From assembly GCA_934153805.1 (NCBI GenBank), contig CAKPFO010000054.1:1-9049 (forward strand): a stretch of 9,049 nucleotides of DNA, read 5' to 3'. The notes under the pieces are model-generated. The model did not search any database, was not told the origin of the DNA, and was given only the letters and a program-made list of their open reading frames with translations. Shown here piece after piece: positions 1 through 5,194 of the stretch. The stretch comes from an uncultured Clostridia bacterium. GTDB lineage: Bacteria > Bacillota > Clostridia > TANB77 > CAG-508. A program made the position numbers and the translations under genes. Position 1 is the stretch's first letter, and every line of letters starts with the position of its first letter.

Positions 1-87
1 TTTAGAAATGTAGCTAATATGCCTGCCAGAGTAAAATGTGCACTTTTAGCATGGCATACTATTGAAGATATATTAAATAAAAAGTAG
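1..87 (+). CDS. sufU: SufU-like Fe-S cluster scaffold protein, C-terminal end only
   Basis: Only the last 28 codons are present; the gene starts outside the window. The frame reads FRNVANMPARVKCALLAW followed by HTIEDILNKK and a TAG stop. The segment PARVKCALLAW matches the C-terminal signature of SufU/NifU-type scaffolds, in which the Cys (here codon 37-39) is one of the conserved cluster or zinc ligands, followed by a Trp-containing helix. Family members in Firmicutes accept sulfur from the SufS desulfurase and assemble Fe-S clusters in the cytosol as part of the suf operon. A terminator follows directly, so this is the last gene of its transcription unit. The assignment rests on a short tail and could also cover a NifU-like paralogue. 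Confidence 0.75.
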   Translation, partial: FRNVANMPARVKCALLAWHTIEDILNKK

Positions 88-96
88 AATGATAAA

Positions 97-137
97 ACAC
101 TCCTTAATCAAAAAAATTAGAAAGGGAGTGTCTTTTT
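97..137 (+). terminator. Intrinsic terminator after the sufU-like gene
   Basis: ACACTCCTT (97-105) pairs with AAGGGAGTGT (122-131) through about 9 bp including one G-U, with a 16-base A-rich loop and a following CTTTTTAT tail. It lies 9 bases after the stop codon. Confidence 0.8.
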
Positions 138-171
138 ATGTCAAAAATTGACTAAAAATGTGAGAAAAATC

Positions 172-201
172 TTCACCAATCACAATGTATAAACATATTA
201 T
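172..201 (+). promoter_or_regulatory. Possible sigma-A promoter for the ZIP transporter
   Basis: TTCACC (172-177) and TATTAT (196-201) are separated by 18 bases and lie between the upstream terminator and the ZIP gene. The -35 box is weak. A TTGACT at 148-153 has no -10 at the right distance. Confidence 0.35.
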
Positions 202-263
202 GTAATATAAAAAAGAAAATCTTTTTTTACCATATTTATGCATTAAGGAAGGAATGAGAAAAA

Positions 264-1061
264 ATGGATTGGTTTGAAAATTTAAATCCAGTAATTCAAA
301 CATTGATAGCAACAATTTTTACATGGGGAGTAACAGCTTTAGGTGCTCTTGTAGTTTGCTTTTTTAAAGAGGTAAATAAGAAAGTGCTAGATACAATACT
401 GGGATTTAGTGCGGGGGTAATGATTGCGGCATCATTTTGGTCATTACTTGAACCTTCACTTGACTTGTCTTCTGAATTAGGATACATAGAGTGGTTACTG
501 CCAGCAATAGGCTTTGTTGCTGGAGGGCTATTTGTATTACTATCTGACAAATTTTTAGACAAAGTGTTAAAAAATAGAACAAATCTTAGAAGTGCAGATT
601 CTTTAAAAAGAAGTATTCTTTTAATATCAGCTATAACGATTCACAATATACCAGAAGGAATGGCAATTGGTGTAGCTTTTGGAGGAATAGCAAGTGGAGT
701 ACCGGGAATGACTGTAATAGGAGCAGTTATGTTAGCTTTAGGAATAGGCATTCAAAATTTCCCTGAAGGAGCAGCGGTATCACTACCTTTAAGAAGTGAA
801 GGATTTTCAAGACTTAAAAGTTTTATGATAGGTCAGGCATCGGCATTGGTTGAACCAATATCAGCTATTATAGGAGCTATACTTGTAATATATATAAGAA
901 GCATGTTACCACTTTTGCTTGCCTTTGCAGCAGGTGCAATGATAACAGTTGTAGCAAGAGAATTATTGCCAGAATCAGTAAGGGACTATAAAAACCTGTC
1001 TACATTAGGACTAATTAGTGGATTTATTTTAATGATGGTTTTAGATGTAGCATTAGGGTAA
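264..1061 (+). CDS. ZIP-family divalent metal transporter (GufA/ZupT-like)
   Basis: 265-residue inner-membrane protein, a usual length for bacterial ZIP transporters of the GufA/ZupT branch, which import zinc and other divalent cations such as iron or manganese. About eight hydrophobic segments are visible: near residues 10-33, 42-63, 74-96, 117-135, 149-171, 186-210, 213-231 and 245-264. The two family-defining metal motifs are intact: HNIPEG at 127-132 in the fourth membrane segment and QNFPEG at 164-169 in the fifth. The first residue of the second motif is Gln rather than His, which I recall as normal in GufA-type members. A short cytosolic loop around 97-116 is basic and lacks the His-rich stretch of many eukaryotic ZIPs. 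The ATG at 264 is chosen because AAGGAAGG (245-252) lies 11 bases upstream. It is monocistronic between two terminators. Metal specificity cannot be read from the sequence. Confidence 0.9.
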   Translation: MDWFENLNPVIQTLIATIFTWGVTALGALVVCFFKEVNKKVLDTILGFSAGVMIAASFWSLLEPSLDLSSELGYIEWLLPAIGFVAGGLFVLLSDKFLDKVLKNRTNLRSADSLKRSILLISAITIHNIPEGMAIGVAFGGIASGVPGMTVIGAVMLALGIGIQNFPEGAAVSLPLRSEGFSRLKSFMIGQASALVEPISAIIGAILVIYIRSMLPLLLAFAAGAMITVVARELLPESVRDYKNLSTLGLISGFILMMVLDVALG

Positions 1062-1102
1062 AAAGACTATCAGGAATGTAGCATTTTAGCTTAGTATAGA
1101 AC

Positions 1103-1141
1103 AAAAAAAAGAAACAATTTGTTTTAATTGTTTCTTTTTTT
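1103..1141 (+). terminator. Intrinsic terminator after the ZIP transporter
   Basis: GAAACAATT (1111-1119) and AATTGTTTC (1126-1134) form a perfect 9-bp stem with a 6-base loop, extended by an A-tract (1103-1110) opposite a T-tract (1135-1141). The symmetry could allow termination in both directions. Confidence 0.85.
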
Positions 1142-1303
1142 GGGGTCTATAACTTTTGATTACCAACTCTTATACATAAATCGTTCGCAAAATTTTTGCA
1201 TATTATGACAGGTAAAAAATAAAAATTAGTTGTTTGCTAAGGTATATAATACAACAAAATATGACAAGAATTTTACAATTAGATTACAATACAATTACGT
1301 ATA

Positions 1304-1332
1304 TTGACTATAGTAGAGGCAAATGTTAAAAT
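1304..1332 (+). promoter_or_regulatory. Sigma-A promoter of the leader and surface-protein operon
   Basis: TTGACT (1304-1309), a 17-base spacer, and TAAAAT (1327-1332) preceded by TGT, which makes an extended -10. The predicted start of transcription is near 1339. It is the best promoter match upstream of the surface genes, and no other convincing one is seen between the leader hairpins and 1806. Confidence 0.7.
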
Positions 1333-1344
1333 AAAACTGTAAGC

Positions 1345-1370
1345 AATATGTAAAATTTATTTTACATATT
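1345..1370 (+). repeat. Perfect 12-bp inverted repeat at the 5' end of the leader RNA
   Basis: AATATGTAAAAT (1345-1356) and ATTTTACATATT (1359-1370) are perfect reverse complements around a TT centre. It lies about 6 bases after the predicted transcription start and about 11 bases before the leader SD. It could be an RNA stabiliser hairpin or a DNA operator; the sequence does not decide. Confidence 0.65.
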
Positions 1371-1398
1371 ATGAATGAACAAAGGAGAAATCTTAAAA

Positions 1399-1533
1399 AT
1401 GATGATAGCTAGAACCGTTGTGGCTGTACACACACACACACACACACACACAGATAGTTTAATTGAATTAAAAATAAATGATAGTAGAGATAGGAAGAAT
1501 CTACTTTTTTGTGGTATGCAAAATAGTAGATGA
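1399..1533 (+). CDS. 44-codon leader ORF carrying a CA microsatellite (candidate phase-variable leader peptide)
   Basis: ATG at 1399 (a second ATG follows at 1402) is preceded by AAAGGAGAAA (1381-1390), a good SD at usable distance. The peptide begins MMIARTVVAV, continues with four His-Thr pairs encoded by the AC repeat, then DSLIELKINDSRDRKNLLF and ends CGMQNSR at TGA 1531-1533. It has no signal peptide or known domain, so the peptide itself may not matter. Its stop lies inside the second arm of the terminator-like hairpin 1486-1549. The other two frames after the repeat stop almost at once, TAG at 1455 and TAA at 1460, so repeat length decides whether ribosomes enter the hairpin. An alternative is a His/Thr attenuation peptide, but the downstream genes are not biosynthetic. 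Expression is not proven, and short ORFs with an SD do arise by chance. Confidence 0.5.
   Translation: MMIARTVVAVHTHTHTHTDSLIELKINDSRDRKNLLFCGMQNSR
1428..1452 (+). repeat. (AC)12.5 dinucleotide microsatellite
   Basis: 25 bases of uninterrupted AC repeat inside the leader ORF. Pure dinucleotide tracts of this length are uncommon in bacterial genomes and are classic slipped-strand mispairing sites at contingency loci. Each unit gained or lost shifts the leader frame. Confidence 0.97.
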
Positions 1534-1549
1534 TTTTCTATCTCTTTTT
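1486..1549 (+). terminator. Terminator-like hairpin overlapping the leader ORF (candidate attenuator)
   Basis: AGAGATAG (1486-1493) pairs with CTATCTCT (1538-1545). The stem continues through GAAG/TTTT with G-U pairs, a small internal loop, then TCTAC (1500-1504) with GTAGA (1526-1530) and T-tract with A-tract, closing on a 9-base loop at 1511-1519. A TTTTT tail (1545-1549) followed by GTGTTT completes an intrinsic terminator. It sits 250 bases upstream of the surface genes in the same transcription unit, so it would act as an attenuator. The leader stop codon at 1531 lies within the 3' arm, so a translating ribosome would prevent folding. Confidence 0.65.
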
Positions 1550-1580
1550 GTGTTTGGTAAATTATTGGCTGCAGTGGGGT

Positions 1581-1702
1581 AAATTGATTGTTTTAATTAT
1601 AAATTAAGCCTTCCCCACTTAAGTCTATGTAAAATGCTGGCGCATTAACATAGACTAAAGCGGTCCCTACTAGTCTTAATTTATAATTAAAATAATCAAT
1701 TT
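1581..1702 (+). repeat. 28-bp near-perfect inverted repeat with inner hairpin (structured RNA element or MITE-like)
   Basis: Bases 1581-1608 and 1675-1702 are reverse complements over 28 positions with a single difference that still allows a G-U pair in RNA. The 66-base centre holds a second hairpin: AGTCTATGT (1622-1630) with ACATAGACT (1648-1656), and inside it AATGC (1633-1637) with GCATT (1642-1646) around a TGGC loop. Competing pairings exist: AGTGGGG (1573-1579) with CCCCACT (1613-1619), and AGACTA (1652-1657) with TAGTCT (1671-1676). I do not recognise a known riboswitch or ribozyme core. A small non-autonomous transposon with 28-bp ends is possible, but no target-site duplication is seen. 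Confidence 0.75.
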
Positions 1703-1712
1703 ACTTGAGTCG

Positions 1713-1740
1713 CAGAAAATTTTATGAATAAAATTTTCTG
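1713..1740 (+). repeat. Perfect 12-bp hairpin upstream of the first surface gene
   Basis: CAGAAAATTTTA (1713-1724) and TAAAATTTTCTG (1729-1740) are exact reverse complements with a TGAA loop. Only TTT follows, so it is a poor terminator. It may protect the downstream message or serve as a processing or binding site. Confidence 0.7.
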
Positions 1741-1745
1741 TTTGG

Positions 1746-1788
1746 GATAGATAGATAAATAAACAAATAGATAAATAATGGATAGATA
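1746..1788 (+). repeat. GATA/AATA tetranucleotide tract before the SD of the first surface gene
   Basis: About ten tetranucleotide units (GATA x3, AATA, AACA, AATA, GATA, AATA, then GATA x2 after a short slip) end immediately before AAGGAGAG (1791-1798). It is imperfect, so slippage is less likely than at the CA tract. It gives an unstructured purine-rich approach to the ribosome binding site. Confidence 0.7.
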
Positions 1789-1805
1789 AAAAGGAGAGAT
1801 GCAAT

Positions 1806-3134
1806 TTGAGCTGGGGTAATAAAAAAGTGAAGGTTATATCATTGGTGTTGGTAATGCTTTGTGTAGTTGTACTACTGATTTTTAATAGCAATATTACTAA
1901 TTCTATAGGAACACGATTGAAAGAAATTATTGGAGCAAGTAGTATAGAAACGAAAATAGATTATGAGATAAATCAATTACTAGATAATAAATTGGGAATA
2001 AATATAACAATAGAGAATGAAAAAGGTATAGAGAGGATAACAATAAACAACAATTTTGAAATAGATTGCTTGCTAAGAAATAAAATATCTTTTGACAGAG
2101 AACAAGAGGAAGGGGATATTATAAATATAGATGTTAAGCTAGTAGGGGAAGAGCAAAAAGAAAATTATACATTAGTTGCAACAACAAAGCCACAGATAAA
2201 AGTAGTAAACAATGATGCTTTAGGAGAGGGAACGACAAAGACGATAAAAGTGGAGTATCCAGAAGGTAATGAAAAAATAAAGAAATATTATAGTTTGGAT
2301 AATAAAGAAAGTTGGATAGAATATACAGGGAAAATAAATTTAACAAATGCACAAAGAGAGAGCTTTTGGGCAAAGATAGAATATGAAGGAAGAATAACAA
2401 TAAATAAGCCTGTAAGTTATTTAGAGAGTATAGATATAATAAAATTTACAGATGTAACATGGAAAGATGGGAAGGCAAACGTAGGAATAACTTCATTAAA
2501 CTTAGAGTATATAGAATATCAAATAAACAGTATAGAAGGAACATGGATAAAACCTAAAATAAGTAGTAATCAAAATATTATAACAGTAGAAAATTTAAAT
2601 AATGAAGATGTAGTATATGCACGAATAAATGATGGAACAAGCATAATAGATTCAGCAAGTATAACCATACTAGACAATATACCACCAGCAAGTTTTACGA
2701 TAGATGTAACAGAGATAACGAATGAAGGATTTAAAGTTGTAGGACGTACACAAGATAGTGAAAGTGGAATAGCAAGTTACACATATGTAGTGGCTAAAAA
2801 AGGTGCAGATACAGTAAGTGTGTCAAGTACAAGCAAAGAAAATGAAAATATGATACAGGTAAGTAATTTACAAAGAGAACAAATATATAATGCAACTACA
2901 ACACAAAATATAACAAAGACTGTATCAAATACAACAAAAGAAAACACGAATAACGAAAGGGGAATACAAACAAATGAACAAGAAAGCAAAAATACAGGAG
3001 AACAAAGCTATAACATTAATCGCGTTGGTAATTACGATAATAGTATTAATAATACTAGCCGGAGTAGCAATAAATTTAACTTTAGGACAAAACGGATTAG
3101 TGGCAAGAACAAAAATGGCAAGAGGAGAATATAG
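1806..3134 (+). CDS. Membrane-anchored surface protein with Ig/Fn3-like repeats; probable 3' frameshift
   Basis: 442 codons from a TTG start at 1806, chosen because AAGGAGAG (1791-1798) lies 7 bases upstream. Residues 8-28 form one hydrophobic segment after a basic N-terminus, which suggests a signal anchor with the rest outside the cell. Residues 205-290 and 293-375 are paralogous to residues 136-208 and 212-301 of the next gene product, for example TWKDGKANVGI versus TWASGKASVEL, and TQDSESGIASYTYV versus TQDLQTGIKDYTYV. Unlike that protein it has no pilin-type N-terminus and no C-terminal lectin-like domain. Residues from about 380 are hydrophilic and low-complexity, and the last 161 bases overlap the start of the next gene in another frame. 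The alternative frame has a TAA at 2951-2953, just before the next SD. A one-base indel between 2891 and 2950 is therefore the likely cause of the long tail, and the intact form would have about 382 residues. The function is unknown; surface display or pilus assembly is inferred from context. Confidence 0.7.
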   Translation: MSWGNKKVKVISLVLVMLCVVVLLIFNSNITNSIGTRLKEIIGASSIETKIDYEINQLLDNKLGINITIENEKGIERITINNNFEIDCLLRNKISFDREQEEGDIINIDVKLVGEEQKENYTLVATTKPQIKVVNNDALGEGTTKTIKVEYPEGNEKIKKYYSLDNKESWIEYTGKINLTNAQRESFWAKIEYEGRITINKPVSYLESIDIIKFTDVTWKDGKANVGITSLNLEYIEYQINSIEGTWIKPKISSNQNIITVENLNNEDVVYARINDGTSIIDSASITILDNIPPASFTIDVTEITNEGFKVVGRTQDSESGIASYTYVVAKKGADTVSVSSTSKENENMIQVSNLQREQIYNATTTQNITKTVSNTTKENTNNERGIQTNEQESKNTGEQSYNINRVGNYDNSINNTSRSSNKFNFRTKRISGKNKNGKRRI

Positions 3135-4755
3135 CACAGCAGAGGCAAAAGAAAAGTTGGAACAAGAAATATTAAATGTGCAAATACAAGCAGTACAAGA
3201 AGGAAAAGAGTTTAACTTAAAATACCTAAAAGAAAAGATAGATAAAACAAAATATGAAATAACATTAGATGATGAAGAAAATCCAACAACAGCAGTAATA
3301 AAAGAAATAGGTTCAAACTACTATTTAACAGTGGATAGTAAATTAAAAGTAACAAAAGTAGAAGAAAAAGCGCCAAAGCCACAACATGTAAAATTCAGTA
3401 AACTAACATGGGCAAGTGGAAAAGCAAGTGTAGAATTAAGTACAAAAGAGGCAGGAACAATAGAGTATAAAGTTGGAAAAGACGGAATATATCAAGCAGG
3501 AACAACAATAAGTAATTTAAATAATGGAGATATAATGTATGTACGTGTAAATAATAACGGAACATATACAGATGAAGAAACATTAGAAATAAAGGATACA
3601 ATAGAGCCAGAAGAATTTACAATAACAGCATCAGATATAACATATGAAGGAGTAAAACTAACAGGAAGTACGCAAGATTTACAAACAGGAATAAAAGACT
3701 ACACATATGTAGCAGAAACAAAAACAAATGAAATAGTAAAAGAAATAGCAAATCAAACAGCAACAGAATATACAATAACAGGCCTAGATCCAGAAACAGA
3801 ATATGTGGTATATATGTTAGCATATGATAATGCAGGAAATGTAAGAAAGAGTAATGAAGTAACAGTAACAACAACTAAAATGCCAACAAAAGCAATATTA
3901 GGAGAATATATAGATTATCCAATAGACTTAAATGGAGATGGAGATACAACAAATGATTGGATGATATTCTACAAAGCAGATGGAAACGCAGAAGGAGAGC
4001 AAGCAGGAGAAACATATGCAGAAAATGTAGGAGATTACTATATAATAGTAGCAGACTATTTGAAAAATACAGATAGTAGATTAAAATTAGACAAAATGGG
4101 AACAATAACAAAAAATGGAGCGTACAACATACGTTGGGCAAATAGTAGTGCAATACCAGCAACAGCACAAGTAAAAGGAACAGAAACACGAACAGTAACT
4201 GGAAGAACAAATACAAGTACAACGATAAACAAATTATTTATGCAAAATAAATTTGGAGCATTAAATAGCAATTACAATTCAAGAGCAGTATCAGCATTAA
4301 TAAATACAGCAAACTGGGATGGATATGTAGATACAAGTTATGCTGATTATGCAATAGGAGCACCAACGCTAGAAATGTGGGTAGCAAGTTGGAATGTAGT
4401 ATATGGAGATAAACTAAAATTATATACAAATAAAAATAGCAATGGATATTTTGTGGGGACAGGTTCTAATAGTACAACAAGTTATAATCAACTTATAACA
4501 TCAGTAACAAATTGGCAAAAAAACACATTATATTTGCCACACGGAAATGGTCTATATAATAATTGTTATGGAAACTGGTTGGCCTCTCCGTCCGCTTATG
4601 GCACTTACAGTTTGATGGATGTGGGCAGCAGCGGCAGTGTGAGCTACAGCGACTATACCAATAGCTATTTTTGTGCCCGTCCCCTAGTTCATCTAAAATC
4701 TGATATCCAACTAGAAAAAAATGCTACAACAGGAATTTGGGAAAAAGTAAATTAA
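2974..4755 (+). CDS. Pilin-like surface adhesin with Fn3 domain and DGR-type variable C-terminus
   Basis: 593 residues. The ATG at 2974 follows AAAGGGG (2956-2962) by 11 bases. Residues 12-36 (AITLIALVITIIVLIILAGV and on) form the N-terminal helix seen in type IV prepilin-like proteins of Clostridia. The residue before the helix is Ala rather than the usual Gly, and the canonical Glu at +5 is absent. Residues 55-95 are a charged helix, 136-208 an Ig-like beta module, 212-301 a fibronectin type III-like module (motif YMLAYDNAGNVRKSNEVTV), and 318-328 an acidic DLNGDGDTTND loop resembling a calcium site. Residues 330-593 form a C-terminal domain ending in WLASPS, a variable stretch and ARPLVHLKSDIQL, which resembles the FGE-sulfatase/C-type-lectin-like or DUF6273 type. 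The codons for residues 536-572 are GC-rich and end in C or T, unlike the rest of the gene, as expected for a DGR variable region. It is probably cotranscribed with the preceding paralogue. The ligand is unknown. Confidence 0.85.
   Translation: MNKKAKIQENKAITLIALVITIIVLIILAGVAINLTLGQNGLVARTKMARGEYSTAEAKEKLEQEILNVQIQAVQEGKEFNLKYLKEKIDKTKYEITLDDEENPTTAVIKEIGSNYYLTVDSKLKVTKVEEKAPKPQHVKFSKLTWASGKASVELSTKEAGTIEYKVGKDGIYQAGTTISNLNNGDIMYVRVNNNGTYTDEETLEIKDTIEPEEFTITASDITYEGVKLTGSTQDLQTGIKDYTYVAETKTNEIVKEIANQTATEYTITGLDPETEYVVYMLAYDNAGNVRKSNEVTVTTTKMPTKAILGEYIDYPIDLNGDGDTTNDWMIFYKADGNAEGEQAGETYAENVGDYYIIVADYLKNTDSRLKLDKMGTITKNGAYNIRWANSSAIPATAQVKGTETRTVTGRTNTSTTINKLFMQNKFGALNSNYNSRAVSALINTANWDGYVDTSYADYAIGAPTLEMWVASWNVVYGDKLKLYTNKNSNGYFVGTGSNSTTSYNQLITSVTNWQKNTLYLPHGNGLYNNCYGNWLASPSAYGTYSLMDVGSSGSVSYSDYTNSYFCARPLVHLKSDIQLEKNATTGIWEKVN
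4581..4690 (+). other. Candidate DGR variable region (VR) at the 3' end of the adhesin gene
   Basis: By my count 59 of 110 bases are G or C, in a gene that is otherwise strongly AT-rich. Codons 541-546 and 549-565 are almost all NNC or NNT (GCT, TAT, GGC, ACT, TAC, AGT, GGC, AGC, GAC, ACC, AAT). That is the pattern left by adenine-specific mutagenic homing on AAC/AAT codons, in which positions 1 and 2 vary and position 3 is kept. It is flanked by the conserved WLASPS and ARP motifs and ends about 65 bases before the stop, where DGR variable regions normally sit. The 3' part TGTGCCCGTCCCCTAG (4672-4687) may be the homing (IMH) boundary. No reverse transcriptase, accessory gene or template repeat is in this window, so the DGR would act from elsewhere. 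Confidence 0.6.
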
Positions 4756-4894
4756 AGTAGAAAAGGAAAGCCCATTTTTCGAAAAAAATTGGAATCTTGT
4801 CAAGTCTAGTGTGTAGATAGTGTATTATTTAGTGTGTGAATATAAAAGCAATGCAAATGAATAAAAAATTAAAATATAAAATTTAACTGATATT

Positions 4895-4943
4895 AAAAGC
4901 TGAAGTAGAAAGCTGTAAAAAGTTTTCCACCTTAGCTTTTTTT
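4895..4943 (+). terminator. Intrinsic terminator of the surface-protein operon
   Basis: AAAAGCTGA (4895-4903) pairs with TTAGCTTTT (4932-4940); the stem extends with mismatches through GTAGAAA/TTTCCAC and ends in a run of seven T (4937-4943). It lies 139 bases after the adhesin stop. Confidence 0.75.
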
Positions 4944-5091
4944 ATGCGATTTAACGTTTAACTTAAAAGTATTCTAAAATGGTATCGACAGTTAAAATTT
5001 ACAGCATTTTAAAACTTTTAAAGAAATTATTTTATAATCTATAAATAGCAACTATCTACACCCACAATTTACAAAAAATGAATCAAAAAAA

Positions 5092-5120
5092 TTGCCAATT
5101 CTATGCAAGTATGATATTAT
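5092..5120 (+). promoter_or_regulatory. Sigma-A promoter of the flippase gene
   Basis: TTGCCA (5092-5097), a 17-base spacer, and TATTAT (5115-5120) preceded by TGA, an extended -10. The predicted transcript starts near 5127, giving a leader of about 68 bases. Confidence 0.65.
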
Positions 5121-5174
5121 ATAAAAAATTAAAAAAATAAGAGTTAATTCTTTTAAAACCAAATTTGTGCAAAC

Positions 5175-5181
5175 AAGGAGG
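5175..5181 (+). promoter_or_regulatory. SD that sets the flippase start at 5195
   Basis: AAGGAGG lies inside the longer open frame that begins with TTG at 5165, so that TTG cannot be the start it serves. The first downstream start in frame is ATG 5195, 13 bases after the SD, slightly long but acceptable. Confidence 0.75.
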
Positions 5182-5194
5182 AACACATAAAAAA

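Larger units (their letters stand above)
1142..1805 (+). other. Structured leader region of the surface-protein operon
   Basis: This 664-base stretch holds no long gene but is dense in ordered elements: a promoter (1304-1332), a perfect hairpin (1345-1370), an SD and 44-codon leader ORF with a CA microsatellite (1399-1533), an overlapping terminator-like hairpin (1486-1549), a 28-bp inverted repeat (1581-1702) with an inner hairpin, a 12-bp hairpin (1713-1740), a GATA-like tract (1746-1788) and the SD of the first surface gene (1791-1798). I see nothing convincing in 1142-1300. Everything from 1339 on would be 5' leader RNA of about 470 bases. That is unusually long and points to post-initiation control. 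Confidence 0.7.
4756..5194 (+). other. Gap between adhesin and flippase genes
   Basis: 439 bases without a supported gene. It contains the operon terminator (4895-4943), the flippase promoter (5092-5120) and SD (5175-5181). A TTTTCGAAAA palindrome at 4777-4786 lies shortly after the candidate VR. I see nothing else I can support in 4800-4890 or 4950-5090. Confidence 0.6.

Noticed and set aside
1399..1549. Classical His or Thr amino-acid attenuation leader.
   Set aside because: The His-Thr run is an automatic product of a pure AC repeat, and the downstream genes encode surface proteins, not amino-acid enzymes. It is kept only as an alternative explanation.
1581..1702. 28-bp inverted repeats as an invertible promoter switch.
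   Set aside because: The 66-base centre contains no promoter-like boxes and is short for a site-specific inversion. The promoter at 1304 lies outside, and no invertase gene is in the window. A folded RNA or MITE fits better.
1142..1805. c-di-GMP riboswitch in the pilin leader.
   Set aside because: These are plausible before clostridial pilin genes, but I find no arrangement matching the conserved c-di-GMP-I or -II cores.
3395..4429. Leu-rich minus-strand open frames opposite the adhesin gene.
   Set aside because: They are antisense shadows of ACA/GAA/ATA-rich codons, with no SD or sensible protein composition.
4811..5061. 11-bp inverted pair GTGTAGATAGT (4811-4821) and ACTATCTACAC (5051-5061).
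   Set aside because: Arms are 229 bases apart, and matches of this length are expected by chance in 9 kb of AT-rich sequence.
5165..5194. TTG at 5165 as flippase start.
   Set aside because: The SD AAGGAGG would lie inside the coding sequence; ATG 5195 follows it.
4756..5194. DGR reverse transcriptase, accessory gene or template repeat near the candidate VR.
   Set aside because: No gene or near-copy of the VR is found in the gap or elsewhere in the window.
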